From the NCBI RefSeq assembly GCF_963662255.1, contig NC_085082.1, positions 434,001 to 498,000 on the forward strand: a stretch of DNA of 64,000 nt, read 5' to 3'. The translations under genes were made by a program, and so were the position numbers. Position 1 is the stretch's first letter. Each line of letters opens with the position of its first letter. Positions 1-12,550 of this stretch are shown here, piece by piece. The notes under the pieces are model-generated. The model ran no database searches. It worked only from the letters and a program-made list of their open reading frames with translations, and was not told the origin of the DNA. Source of the stretch: Cinclus cinclus. Taxonomy: Eukaryota; Chordata; Aves; Passeriformes; Cinclidae.

Positions 1-3000
1 TAAAAACCCCAGGAATTTCCCCAAGCCCAAAAATCGTTCGAACCTTCAAATCCCCCAAGTCCCGAAAATCTACCCAAAAAAATGAAAAAAATACCCATAA
101 AGTCACCCCAAAATCCTAAAAATACCCCACAAAAATAAAAAAATAAAAATGCCCCAAAATTCCCAAAACCTCCAAAATCCTGGGGATTAAAAACCAAACA
201 AAAATCAAAAATATAAAAAAAAAAATCCAAAAAGAATTTAAAAATGTCAGAACATCCCAAAAAAATCAACAAAAAGCCCCCAAAAATTCTCAGAAATTCC
301 TCAAAGAAACCAAAAAAATCCTAAAAATTCCAAAAGAATTCCCAGAAACTCCAAAAAAAAGCCAGAAAATACCCAGAAAAAATCCCCAAACTTCAAGCAA
401 AAAATCCCCCAAAAAATCCCAAAAAACCCCCAAAAAACCCCCAAAAAAAACCCCAAATAACCCCCAAATAACTCCCAAATAACCCAAAAAAACCCAAAAA
501 ATCCCCCAAAAAACCCCAAAAAAATCCCCCAAAAATCCCAAAAAAAACCAAAAAAAACCCCTAAAATAACCCCAAAAAACCCCAAAACCCCCAAAAATCC
601 CCTAAATAACCCCAAAAAAATCCCCAAAAAACCCCCCAAAAAATCCCCCAAATAACCCACAAATAAACCCCCAAAAACCCCCAAAAAAACCCCCAAAAAA
701 CCCCCAAATAACCCCCAAAAACCAAAAAAAACCTAAAAAACCCCCAAAAAAACCCTAAAAAACCCCAAAAACACCCAAAAATCCCCAAATAACCCAAAAA
801 AACCCCCAAAAACACCGAAATAACCCCAAAAAACCCCTAATAAAATCCGCAAAAAACGCAAAAACCCCCCAAAAAACCCCAAAAAAATCCCCAAAAAAAT
901 CCAAAAAAACCCCCAAAAAACCGCAAAAATCCCCTAAATAACCCCAAAAAACCCCCCAAAAAAACCGAAATAACCCCCAAAAAACCCCTAATAAAATCCG
1001 CAAAAAACGCCAAAAACCCCCCAAAAAAACCCCAAAAAAATCCCCAAAAAATCCCAAAAAAACCCCAAAAAACCCCAAAAAACCCCCAAAAAACCCCAAA
1101 AACCCCAAAAAAATCCCCAAAAAAACCCCCCAAAAAACCCCAAAAACCCCCAAAAAATCCCCTAAATAACCTCCAAGAAAACCCCAAAAAACACCCCAAA
1201 AAAACCCCAAAAAATCCCCAAAAAAACCCCCAAAAACCCCTATAAAAACCCCCAAAAAAACCCCCCAAAAAACCCCCAAAAACCCCAAAAAAAATCCCGT
1301 AAATAACCCCCAAGAAAACCCCAAATAACCCCCAAATAACCCCAAAAAAAACCCCAAAAATCCCCCAAAATATCCCCAAAAAACCCCAAATAACCCCCAA
1401 AAAAACCCCCAAAAAATCTCCCAAAAATCCCCCCCAAAAACCCCAAAAAAACCCCAAAAACCCCAAAAAAACCCCAAAAAACCCCAAAGAAACCCCCCAA
1501 AAAACCCCAAAAAATCCCCCAAAAATCCCGCAAAAATCCCCCAAAAACCCCCCAAAAAACCCCAAAAAAAACCCCAAAAAAACCCCAAAAAACCCCAAAA
1601 AATCCCCTAAATAACCCCCAAAAAAAACCCAAAAAATCCCCCAAAAATCCCCCCAAAAACCCCAAAAAAACCCCAAAAATCCCCAAAAAACCCCAAAAAA
1701 CCCCTAAAAAAATCCGCAAAAAAACGCCAAAAACCCCCCAAAAAACCCCCAAAAAAACCCCTAAAAACCCCCCAGAAAACCCCCAAAAAACCCCCAAAAA
1801 ACCCCCAAAAAATACCCCAAAAATCCCAAAAAACCCCAAAAAAAACCCCAAAAACCCCCCAAAAACCCCCAAAAAAACCCCCAAAAATCCCAAAAAACCC
1901 CCAAAAAAACCCCAAAAAACCCCCAAAAATCCCCCCCAAAAAAACCCACAAAAACCCCCCAAAAAACCCCCCAAAAATCCCTAAAAACCCCCCAAAAAAA
2001 AACCCAAAAAAACCCCCAAAAATCCCCCCCAAAAACCCCCCCAAAAAAACCCCCAAAAACCCCCCAAAACCCCCAAAAATCCCCCCAAAAATACCCCAAA
2101 AATCCCAAAAAACCCCCAAAAATACCCCAAAAATCCCAAAAAAACCCCAAAAAAAAACCCCAAAAACCCCCCCAAAATCCCCAAAAAAACCCCCAAAAAT
2201 CCCAAAAAACCCCCAAAAAAACCCCAAAAAATCCCCCAAACCCCCCCCCCAAAAACCCCCCCAAAAATCCCCAAACAATCCCCAAAAATCCCCCCCAAAA
2301 AAACCCCCCAAAAAACCCCCAAAAATCCCAAAAAACCCCCCAAAAAACCCCTAAAAAAATCCGCAAAAAACGCCAAAAACCCCCCCAAAAAACCCCCAAA
2401 AATCCCAAAAAAACCCCCAAAAAAACCCCTAAAAAAATCCGCAAAAAACCCCAAAAAACCCCCAAAAACCCCCCAAAAATCCCAAAAAAAAACCCCAAAA
2501 AACCCCTAAAAAAATCCGCAAAAAACGCCAAAAACCCCCCAAAAAACCCCCAAAAAAAAACCCTAAAAACCCCCCAAAAAACCCCCAAAAAACCCCCAAA
2601 AATACCCCAAAAAATCCCAAAAAACCCCCCAAAAAAACCCCCAAAAACCCCCCAAAAACCCCCCAAAAAAACCCCAAAAATCCCCAAAAAACCCCCAAAA
2701 AAAACCCCCAAAAATCCCCCCCAAAAAAACCAAAAAACCCCCCCAAAAAACCCCCAAAAATCCCTAAAAACCCCCCAAAAAAAACCCACAAAAACCCCCA
2801 AAAATCCCCCCCAAAAACCCCCCAAAAACCCAAAAAAACCCCAAAAAATCCCCCAAAAATCCCAAAACACCCCCAAAAAACCCCCCAAAAATCCCAAAAA
2901 AAACCCCAAAAAACCCCTAAAAAAATCCGCAAAAAACGCCAAAAACCCCCCAAAAAACCCCCCAAAAAACCCCAAAAACCCCCCCAAAAAACCCCTAAAA

Positions 3001-4075
3001 AAGCCCCCCAAAAATCCCCCCCCAAAAACCCCAAAAAACCCCCCAAAAACCCCAAACAAATCCCCCAAAAATCCCCCAAAAATCCCAAAAAAACCCCAAA
3101 AAACCCCCCAAAAATCCCAAAAAAAACCCCAAAAAACCCCTAAAAAAATCCGCAAAAAACGCCAAAAACCCCCCAAAAAACCCCTAAAAACCCCCCAAAA
3201 AACCCCTAAAAAGCCCCCAAAAATCCCCCCCAAAAACCCCAAAAAATCCCCTCAAAAACCCCAAAAAAACCCCAAAAAATCCCCCCAAAAATCCCAAAAA
3301 ACCCCCAAAAAACCCCCAAAAATCCCAAAAAAACCCCCAAAAAACCCCTAAAAAAATCCGCAAAAAACGCCAAAAACCCCCCAAAAAAACCCCCAAAAAA
3401 CCCCTAAAAACCCCCCAAAAAACCCCTAAAAAGCCCCCAAAAATCCCCCCCAAAAACCCCAAAAAAACCCCCCAAAAAACCCCCCAAAAAAACCAAAAAA
3501 TCCCCCAAAAATCCCAAAAAACCCCCAAAAAACCCCCAAAAATCCCAAAAAAACCCCCCAAAAAACCCCTAAAAAAAATCCGCAAAAAACGCCAAAAACC
3601 CCCCAAAAAAACCCCAAAAAACCCCCAAAAACCCCCAAAAATCCCCCAAAAATCCCAAAAATTCCCAAAAAAAACCCCAAAAACCCCCCAAAAAACCCCC
3701 AAAAAAAAACCCCCAAAAATCCCAAAAAACCCCCAAAAAACCCCCAAAAAACCCCCCAAAAATCCCCCCCCCAAAAAACCCAAAAAAACCCCCCAAAAAA
3801 ACCCCCAAAAATCCCTAAAAACCCCCCAAAAAAAACCCAAAAAAACCCCCAAAAATCCCCCCCCAAAAACCCCCCCAAAAAAACCCCCAAAAAACCCCAA
3901 AAAACCCCAAAAAATCCCCAAAAATCCCAAAAAACCCCAAAAAACCCCCAAAAAAAACCCCCAAAAAACCCCTAAAAAATATCCGCAAAAAACGCCAAAA
4001 ACCCCCCAAAAAACCCCCCCAAAACCCCCCCCAAAAACCCCCCAAAAAACCCCCCCAAACCCCCCTAAAAGCAGC
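1..4075. repeat. C/A-rich satellite (CCCCAAAAA-type), SIPA1L3 intron 5
   Basis: The plus strand is an irregular run of CCCCAAAAA-like units, with CCCCC/CCCCCC and AAAATCCC variants. The first ~290 bases are more A/T-rich and degenerate. A recurring marker 'aaatccgcaaaaaacgcc' appears near 845, 987, 1710, 2360, 2513, 2928, 3150, 3355, 3578 and 3980, showing a higher-order structure of irregular period. It lies downstream (in minus sense) of the SIPA1L3 exon-5 donor, so the transcribed strand is G/U-rich. Long open frames here read only Gly-Phe-Trp-Leu-Val and are artefacts of the repeat. Confidence 0.9.
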
Positions 4076-4110
4076 GGCCCCAAAGGCCGCCCTCCCCCAG
4101 CCCTGCTCAC

Positions 4111-4300
4111 CCCCTGCTCGTCCAGCTTCAGCAGCTGCTCCGTGACCTTGGGCGTGGCCAGCGCCAGGCGCAGGCATTGGACCGTTGAGTTCGGGAACCA
4201 CGAACTCCAGGATTTCCCGGAGCGGAATCCCGCGTACGGATCCGGATTTGGATGTGCTGGGAACGGCGTCCTCCAGGATGGAACCACGTAAAGTCACCAG
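4111..4300 (-). CDS. SIPA1L3: SIPA1L3 coding exon 5 (lead-in to Rap-GAP domain), 1-nt frameshift
   Basis: This minus-strand exon encodes part of signal-induced proliferation-associated 1-like protein 3, a Rap GTPase-activating and PDZ protein linked to epithelial polarity and adhesion. The acceptor is TTTTTTTCCCAG (AG at plus 4301-4302) and the donor is GGGG|GTGAGC (GT at 4109-4110). Reading from the acceptor gives [20 protein letters not shown] and continues to FVVPELN. The second half, [20 protein letters not shown], is in another frame. Both halves match the family closely and should be contiguous. Removing one G of the GG at plus 4182-4183 restores a single frame, makes the exon 189 nt (63 codons) and leaves phase 0 at both ends. 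The exon is therefore probably intact in the animal and the extra base a consensus error, but a real lesion is not excluded. Confidence 0.93.
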
Positions 4301-4374
4301 CTGGGAAAAAAATAAGGGAATGGAAAAATTCCATCCCCCACCACCACCAAAACCCCAAAAAAACAAACAAACAA

Positions 4375-6285
4375 AAAAAAAATAAATAAAAATGAAATCA
4401 AAATATTGCGGGATGGAGAAAAAAAAAATAATTAATCAATCAATCAATGAAATCAAAATATTGCGGGATGGAGGAAAAAAAATAATTAATCAATCAATCA
4501 ATGAAATCAAAATATTGCGGGATGGAGAAAAAAAAAATAATCAATCAATCAATCAATGAAATCAAAATATTGCAGGATGGAAAAAAAATAATTAATCAAT
4601 CAATCAATCAATCAATGAAATCAAAATATTGCGGGATGGAGAAAAAAAATAATTAATCAATCAATCAATGAAATCAAAATATTGCGGGATGGAGAAAAAA
4701 AAAATAATTAATCAATCAATCAATGAAATCAAAATATTGCGGGATGGAGAAAAAAAAAATAATTAATCAATCAATCAATCAATGAAATCAAAATATTGCG
4801 GGATGGAAAAAAAAAAATTAATCAATCAATCAATCAATGAAATCAAAATATTGCGGGATGGAAAAAAAAATAATTAATCAATCAATCAATCAATGAAATC
4901 AAAATATTGCGGGATGGAAAAAAAAATAATTAATCAATCAATCAATCAATGAAATCAAAATATTGCAGGATGGAAAAAAAATAATTAATCAATCAATCAA
5001 TCAATGAAATCAAAATATTGCGGGATGGAGAAAAAAAATAATTAATCAATCAATCAATCAATGAAATCAAAATATTGCGGGATGGAGGAAAAAAAAATAA
5101 TTAATCAATCAATCAATGAAATCAAAATATTGCAGGATGGAAAAAAAATAATTAATCAATCAATCAATCAATGAAATCAAAATATTGCGGGATGGAGAAA
5201 AAAAATAATTAATCAATCAATCAATCAATGAAATCAAAATATTGCGGGATGGAGAAAAAAAATAATTAATCAATCAATCAATGAAATCAAAATATTGCGG
5301 GATGGAGGAAAAAAAATAATTAATCAATCAATCAATGAAATCAAAATATTGCGGGATGGAGAAAAAAAAAATAATTAATCAATCAATCAATCAATGAAAT
5401 CAAAATATTGCAGGATGGAAAAAAAATAATTAATCAATCAATCAATCAATCAATGAAATCAAAATATTGCGGGATGGAGAAAAAAAATAATTAATCAATC
5501 AATCAATGAAATCAAAATATTGCGGGATGGAGAAAAAAATAATTAATCAATCAATGAAATCAAAATATTGCAGGATGGAAAAAAAAAATTAATCAATCAA
5601 TCAATCAATGAAATCAAAATATTGCAGGATGGAAAAAAAATAATTAATCAATCAATCAATCAATGAAATCAAAATATTGCAGGATGGAGAAAAAAAAATA
5701 ATTAATCAATCAATCAATCAATGAAATCAAAATATTGCAGGATGGAAAAAAAATAATTAATCAATCAATCAATGAAATCAAAATATTGTGGGATGGAGAA
5801 AAAAAAAATAATCAATCAATCAATGAAATCAAAATATTGCGGGATGGAGAAAAAAAAATAATTAATCAATCAATCAATGAAATCAAAATATTGCGGGATG
5901 GAGAAAAAAAATAATTAATCAATCAATCAATCAATGAAATCAAAATATTGCGGGATGGAGGAAAAAAAAATAATTAATCAATCAATCAATGAAATCAAAA
6001 TATTGCGGGATGGAGAAAAAAAAATAATTAATCAATCAATCAATGAAATCAAAATATTGCGGGATGGAGGAAAAAAAAATAATTAATCAATCAATCAATC
6101 AATGAAATCAAAATATTGCGGGATGGAGAAAAAAAAATAATTAATCAATCAATCAATGAAATCAAAATATTGCGGGATGGAGAAAAAAAAAATAATTAAT
6201 CAATCAATCAATGAAATCAAAATATTGCGGGATGGAGAAAAAAAAATAATTAATCAATCAATCAATCAATCAATTAAAAAAAAAA
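4375..6285. repeat. ~54-62 bp minisatellite (SIPA1L3 intron 4)
   Basis: About 30 tandem copies of a unit containing 'gaaatcaaaatattgcggga', then 'tgga', an A-run of variable length, 'ataattaat' and a variable number of 'caat' tetramers. Length variation comes from the A-run and the (CAAT)n part. A G-to-A variant ('ttgcagg') recurs in several copies, including near 4571, 4966, 5131, 5410 and 5570. Confidence 0.95.
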
Positions 6286-6289
6286 AATC

Positions 6290-7205
6290 GGAATAAAAAG
6301 GAGGAGAAACAGAGATGGAAACGCAAATTTTTGGGGAAAAATCCGAGGGGTTGAAAGATTTGAACTCAAAATTCAGGGAGTTTTTAATCCTGAAATTGTG
6401 GGAATTTTATGTCCCAGAATTCTTGGGAATTTAAGTTTAAAATTGGGGAGAATTTTTATTCTTAAACTGGGGGGGGGGGGCGGATTTTATCCAAAAATTG
6501 GGGGAATTTTATCCCAAAATTGAGGGAATTTCATCCCAAAAATTGGGGGAATTTTATCCCAAAACTCAGGGGATTTCGTCCCAAAATTCCATGAATTTTA
6601 TCCAAAAATTCAGAGAATTTTAGCCCAAAAAATTGTGGAAATTTCATCCCAAAATGGAGGGAATTTATCCTGAAATTGTGAGAATTTTATCCCCAAATTG
6701 GGGGAATTTTATCCCAAAACTGAGGGAATTTATCCTGAAATTGAGGGAATTTTATCCCAAAATTCCATGAATTTTATCCCAAAATTGTGGGAATTCTATC
6801 CCAAAACTGGGGGAATTTTATGCAAAAATTGGGGGAATTTTATTCCAAAAATTGAGGGAATTTTATCCCAAAACTGAGGGAATTTTATCCCAAAACTGGG
6901 GAAATTTTATCCCAAAATTGGGGGAACTTTATTCCAAAAATTGAGGGAATTTTATCCCAAAATTGGGGAAATTTTGTCCCAAAATGCCATGAATTTTATC
7001 CCAAAATTCTGAGAATTTTAGCCCAAAAAATTGTGGAAATTTCATCCCAAAATTGAGGGAATTTATCCTGAAATTGTGAGAATTTTATCCCAAAATTGGG
7101 GGAATTTTACCCCAAAATTGAAGGAATTTATCCTAAAACTTGTGAGATTTTTTTATCCCAAAATTCCCAGATTCGTGTTGGGAATTCTCCTTAAATCATG
7201 GAAAA
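6290..7205. repeat. ~20-30 bp degenerate minisatellite 'ggaattttatcccaaaattg'
   Basis: Degenerate tandem copies around 'ggaattttatcccaaaattg', with insertions, in SIPA1L3 intron 4. The unit holds the near-palindrome AATTTTATCCCAAAATT. A 10-bp G-run sits near 6471. No exon is seen. Confidence 0.85.
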
Positions 7206-8225
7206 ACTGGAATTATTTGGTCAAGAAAATGTGAATTTTTGGGACAAAAATTTTCCCCATTTTCCCAACTTTTCCCATTCCCAAATTCCCATTTTTTTTC
7301 TGGGAATTCTCCCTAAAATCACAAAAAAATTGGAAATTTGATGATGAAAAATTTGGAATTTTCATGGGAAAAAAAATCAGAATTTTTTCATCAATAAAAT
7401 GTGAATTTTCGGGACAGAATTTTCCCAACTTTTCCCATTTCCAAATTCCCATTTATTTCTGGAATTCTCCCCTAAAATCAGAAAAAAATTGGATTTTTTT
7501 TGCCAATAAAATGTGAATTTTTGGGACTAAAATTTTCCTGTTTTCTCCTATTTTTCCCTTTCCAAATTCCCATTTTTTTTCTGAGAATTCTCATTTAAAT
7601 AATGGAAAAATGGGAATTTCGATGATGAAAAATTTGGAATTTTCATGGGAAAAAAATCAGAATTTTTTCGTCAATAAAATGTGAATTTTCAGGACAGAAT
7701 TTTCCCAACTTTTCCCATTCCCAAATTCCCATTTATTTCTGGGAATTCTCCCTAAAATCAGAAAAAAATCAGAATTTTTTCATCAATAAAATGCGAATTT
7801 TTGAGACAAAAATTTTCCCTGTTTTCCTCTCTTTTCCCCTCTCCAAATTCCCATTTTTTTTCTGGGAATTCTCCCTAAAATCACACAAAAATCACAATTT
7901 TTTTGTCAGAAAATGTGAATTTTTGGGACTAAAATTTCCCCAATTTTTGCCATTCCCAAATTCCCATTTTTTTCTGGAAATTCCCCCTAAAATCAGAAAA
8001 AAATTGAATTTTTTTTTGCCAATAAAATGTGAATTTTCGGGACAGAATTTTCCCAATTTTTCCCATTCCCAACTTCCCATTTATTTCAGTGAATTCTCCC
8101 TAAAATCAGAAAAAAAAATCAGAATTTTTTCGTCAATAACAATGCGAATTTTCGGGACAGAATTTTCCCAATTTTTCCCATTCCCAAATTCCCATTTATT
8201 TCAGGGAATTCTCCTTAAATCAGAG
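7206..8225. repeat. ~125-250 bp tandem repeat (SIPA1L3 intron 4)
   Basis: Diverged tandem copies built from 'aaaatgtgaattttcgggac', 'ttttcccaacttttcccatt', 'cccaaattcccattt' and 'gggaattctccctaaaatca'. Copies occur near 7220, 7400, 7510, 7680, 7790, 7910, 8030 and 8130. Short open frames on both strands read Phe/Pro/Lys-rich repeats and are not genes. Confidence 0.85.
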
Positions 8226-8473
8226 ACCAAATCCCAATCCTAACAACCCAAACCTTCCGATCCAATCCGATTTTTCCAGATCCAATTTTTCCACCTTTTC
8301 CCCTCCACCCCCGATTTTCTCCGACGCTCCTATTCTCGGGCCGGGTTTTCGGATTTGCCGGCTGGGTTTCAAGGGGATGTTTTGGGGGGGATTTTTTTGG
8401 GGTTTTTTGGGTTTTTTTTTTAATTTTTAAATTTTTTTGGGGGTTTATTTTTATTTTTTGGGGTTTTTGGGAC

Positions 8474-8604
8474 CTGGCTGGTGCGGAGGATGAGGCGCTG
8501 CTGGAATTGGGGGCCGTGCTCCGAGGGCTCCTCGAGCTTCTCGCGCCGCGCGCTGACGGCAACGGGGCCGAGCTTGTCGTCCACGCCGAAGTAATTGGAA
8601 TGTT
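8474..8604 (-). CDS. SIPA1L3: SIPA1L3 coding exon 4 (functional copy)
   Basis: The acceptor is TTTCCCACAG (AG at plus 8605-8606) and the donor CAGCCAG|GTCCC (GT at 8472-8473). Entered in phase 1, the exon reads E-H-S-NYFGVDDKLGPVAVS, then ARREKLEEPSEHGPQFQQRL and ILRTSQ, and leaves in phase 0, matching exon 5. It aligns without gaps to the mammalian SIPA1L3 segment between the long N-terminal region and the Rap-GAP domain. It is the only full-length copy in the window. The nine fragments in the neighbouring array share three replacements (Y to D, K to E, A to V) that this copy lacks. At Y and K this copy agrees with the human protein as I recall it, so I take it as the expressed one. Confidence 0.95.
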
Positions 8605-9550
8605 CTGTGGGAAAAATGGGAATTTTGGGAAAAGGGGGAATTTGGGGACAGTTCTTGGGGCTATCGGGGATTTTTTGGGATTTTTTCCGGGATTTTTTTG
8701 GGGATTTTTGGGGATTTTTTGGGATTTTTTCCGGGATTTTTTTGGATTTTTTTCGAATTTTTAAAGGATTTTTTGGGGATTTTTTTGAGGATTTTTGAGG
8801 ATTTTTTGGGGATTTTTTTGGGGATTTTTTTGAGGATTTTTGGGGATTTTTTGGGGATTTTTTGGGGATTTTTTGAGGATTTTTTTGGGGATTTTCAGGG
8901 ATTTCTGGGAATTTTTGAGGATTTTTCAGGGATTTCTTGGGGATCTTTTTGCATTTTTTTCGAATTTTTTGAGGATTTTTTTGGATTTTTTGGGGATTTT
9001 TTGAGGATTTTTTGGCAAATTTTTTGGGGATTTTTTGAGGATTTTTTGGGGATTTTTTTTGATTTTTGGGGGATTTTTTGGGGATTTTTTTCAGGATTTT
9101 TTGGGAATTTTTGAGGATTTTTTGGGGGATTTTTGGGGGATTTTTTGGGGATATTTTGGGATTTTTTTGGGGGACTTTTTGGGAATTTTTGAAGATTTTT
9201 TGGGAATTTTTGAGGATTTTTTTGGGGATTTTTGGGGATTTTTTTCAGGATTTTTCAGAGCTTTCTTGGGGATTTTTTTGCATTTTTTTCGAATTTTTTG
9301 AGGATTTTTTTGGATTTTTTTGGGAATTTTTTGAGGATTTATTGGAATTTTTTTAGGGATTTTTTGGGGATTTTTTGAGGATTTTTTGGGATGGGGATTT
9401 TTCAGAGGAAAAATGGGATTTTCGAGGGAAAAAAAATTGGGGAGAAAGGGGAATTTGGGGAGGAGAAATGGGAAGAAAGGGGAATTTTGGGAGGGGTTTG
9501 GGGACTTTTGGCAATTGGGGGAATTTGGGCAATTCTGGGAGGCTGCGGAC

Positions 9551-9603
9551 GCTGACGGCAACGGGGCCGAGCTCGTCGTCCACGCCGAAGTCATTGGAAT
9601 GTT
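9551..9603 (-). pseudogene. Truncated SIPA1L3 exon-4 copy 1
   Basis: 53 bp of the 5' edge of exon 4 with its acceptor, here CCCCCAG. It reads NDFGVDDELGPVAVSV, then runs into array sequence (RSLPELPKF) instead of the rest of the exon. No donor is retained. Confidence 0.92.
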
Positions 9604-10628
9604 CTGGGGGAAAAATGGGAATTTTGGGAAAAGGGGGAATTTGGGGACAGTTCTTGGGGCTATCGGGGATTTTTTGGGATTTTTTCCGGGATTTTTTGGG
9701 GATTTTTGGGGATTTTTTCCGGGATTTTTTTGGATTTTTTTCGAATTTTTAAAGGATTTTTTGGGGATTTTTTTGAGGATTTTTGAGGATTTTTTGGGGA
9801 TTTTTTGGGGATTTTTTTGGGGATTTTTGGGGATTTTTTGGGGATTTTTTGAGGATTTTTTGGGGATTTTTCAGGGATTTTTCAGGGATTTTCTGGGAAT
9901 TTTTGAGGATTTTTTGGGGATTTTTTGGGGATATTTTGGGGATTTTTGGGGATTTTTTTCAGGATTTTTTGGGGATTTTTTGGGGATTTTTCAGGGATTT
10001 CTTGGGGATTTTTTTGCATTTTTTTCGAATTTTTTGAGGATTTTTTTGGATTTTTTGGGGATTTTTTGAGGATTTTTTGGAAATTTTTTGGGGATTTTTT
10101 GAGGATTTTTTGAGGATTTTTTGGGGATTTTTTTTGATTTTTGGGGGATTTTTTGGGGATTTTTTCAGGATTTTTTGGGAATTTTTGAGGATTTTTTGGG
10201 GATTTTTGGGGGATTTTTTGGGGATATTTTGGGATTTTTTTGGGGGACTTTTTGGGAATTTTTGAAGATTTTTTGGGAATTTTTGAGGATTTTTTTGGGG
10301 ATTTTTGGGGATTTTTTTCAGGATTTTTCAGAGCTTTCTTGGGGATTTTTTTGCATTTTTTTCGAATTTTTTGAGGATTTTTTTGGATTTTTTTGGGAAT
10401 TTTTTGAGGATTTTTTGGAATTTTTTTAGGGATTTTTTGGGGATTTTTTGAGGATTTTTTGGGATTTTCTGGGGATTTTTCAGAGGAAAAATGGGATTTT
10501 CGAGGGAAAAAAAATTGGGGAGAAAGGGGAATTTGGGGAGGAGAAATGGGAAGAAAGGGGAATTTTGGGAGGGGTTTGGGGACTTTTGGCAATTGGGGGA
10601 ATTTGGGCAATTCTGGGAGGCTGCGGAC

Positions 10629-10681
10629 GCTGACGGCAACGGGGCCGAGCTCGTCGTCCACGCCGAAGTCATTGGAATGTT
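10629..10681 (-). pseudogene. Truncated SIPA1L3 exon-4 copy 2
   Basis: Same fragment, 1078 bp from copy 1, CCCCCAG acceptor. A private A-to-G change lies just outside the acceptor ('gggggaaagatggg'). Confidence 0.92.
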
Positions 10682-11421
10682 CTGGGGGAAAGATGGGAAT
10701 TTTGGGAAAAGGGGGAATTTGGGGACAGTTCTTGGGGCTATCGGGGATTTTTTGGGATTTTTTCCGGGATTTTTTGGGGATTTTTGGGGATTTTTTCCGG
10801 GATTTTTTTGCATTTTTTTCGAATTTTTTGAGGATTTTTTTGGATTTTTTGGGGATTTTTTGAGGATTTTTTGGAAATTTTTTGGGGATTTTTTGAGGAT
10901 TTTTTGGGGATTTTTTTGATTTTTGGGGGATTTTTTGGGGATTTTTTCAGGATTTTTTGGGAATTTTTGAGGATTTTTTGGGGATTTTTGGGGGATTTTT
11001 TGGGGATATTTTGGGATTTTTTTGGGGGACTTTTTGGGAATTTTTGAAGATTTTTTGGGAATTTTTGAGGATTTTTTTGGGGATTTTTGGGGATTTTTTT
11101 CAGGATTTTTCAGAGATTTCTTGGGGATTTTTTTGCATTTTTTTGGAATTTTTTGAGGATTTTTTTGGATTTTTTTGGGAATTTTTTGAGGATTTATTGG
11201 AATTTTTTTAGGGATTTTTTGGGGATTTTTTGAGGATTTTTTGGGGATTTTTGGGGATTTTCTGGGGATTTTTCAGAGGAAAAATGGGATTTTCGAGGGA
11301 AAAAAAATTGGGGAGAAAGGGGAATTTGGGGAGGAGAAATGGGAAGAAAGGGGAATTTTGGGAGGGGTTTGGGGACTTTTGGCAATTGGGGGAATTTGGG
11401 CAATTCTGGGAGGCTGCGGAC

Positions 11422-11474
11422 GCTGACGGCAACGGGGCCGAGCTCGTCGTCCACGCCGAAGTCATTGGAATGTT
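11422..11474 (-). pseudogene. Truncated SIPA1L3 exon-4 copy 3
   Basis: Same fragment, CCCCCAG acceptor, only 793 bp from copy 2. The unit between them lost about 280 bp. Confidence 0.92.
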
Positions 11475-12497
11475 CTGGGGGAAAAATGGGAATTTTGGGA
11501 AAAGGGGGAATTTGGGGACAGTTCTTGGGGCTATCGGGGATTTTTTGGGATTTTTTCCGGGATTTTTTGGGGATTTTTGGGGATTTTTTCCGGGATTTTT
11601 TTGGATTTTTTTCGAATTTTTAAAGGATTTTTTGGGGATTTTTTTAAAGGATTTTTTGGGATTTTTTGGGGATTTTTTGGGGATTTTTTTGAGGATTTTT
11701 TGGGATTTTTTGGGGATTTTTTGAGGATTTTTTGGGGATTTTTCAGGGATTTTTCAGGGATTTTCTGGGAACTTTTGAGGATTTTTTGGGGATTTTTTGG
11801 GGATATTTTGGGGATTTTTGGGGATTTTTTTCAGGATTTTTTGGGGATTTTTGAGGATTTTTCAGGGATTTCTTGGGGATTTTTTTGCATTTTTTTCGAA
11901 TTTTTTGAGGATTTTTTTGGATTTTTTGGGGATTTTTTGAGGATTTTTTGGAAATTTTTTGGGGATTTTTTGAGGATTTTTTGGGGATTTTTTTTGATTT
12001 TTGGGGGATTTTTTGGGGATTTTTTCAGGATTTTTTGGGAATTTTTGAGGATTTTTTGGGGATTTTTGGGGATTTTTTGGGGATATTTTGGGATTTTTTG
12101 GGGGACTTTTTGGGAATTTTTGAAGATTTTTTGGGAATTTTTGAGGATTTTTTTGGGGATTTTTGGGGATTTTTTTCAGGATTTTTCAGAGATTTCTTGG
12201 GGATTTTTTTGCATTTTTTTGGAATTTTTTGAGGATTTTTTTGGATTTTTTTGGGAATTTTTTGAGGATTTATTGGAATTTTTTTAGGGATTTTTTGGGG
12301 ATTTTTTGAGGATTTTTTGGGGATTTTTGGGGATTTTCTGGGGATTTTTCAGAGGAAAAATGGGATTTTCGAGGGAAAAAAAATCGGGGAGAAAGGGGAA
12401 TTTGGGGAGGAGAAATGGGAAGAAAGGGGAATTTTGGGAGGGGTTTGGGGACTTTTGGCAATTGGGGGAATTTGGGCAATTCTGGGAGGCTGCGGAC

Positions 12498-12550
12498 GCT
12501 GACGGCAACGGGGCCGAGCTCGTCGTCCACGCCGAAGTCATTGGAATGTT
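12498..12550 (-). pseudogene. Truncated SIPA1L3 exon-4 copy 4
   Basis: Same fragment, CCCCCAG acceptor, 1076-bp spacing. The flanking 'aaaaaaatcgggg' has a T-to-C variant absent from its neighbours. Confidence 0.92.

Noticed and set aside
290..3890. Long open frames encoding Gly/Phe/Trp/Leu repeats (up to ~490 residues)
   Set aside because: They arise because (CCCCAAAAA)n rarely makes stop codons on the minus strand. Many overlapping frames are open, there is no conserved motif, and the region is intronic to SIPA1L3.
1..4075. CCCCAAAA resembles ciliate telomere repeats
   Set aside because: The period is irregular, the array is interstitial, and the surrounding genes are vertebrate.
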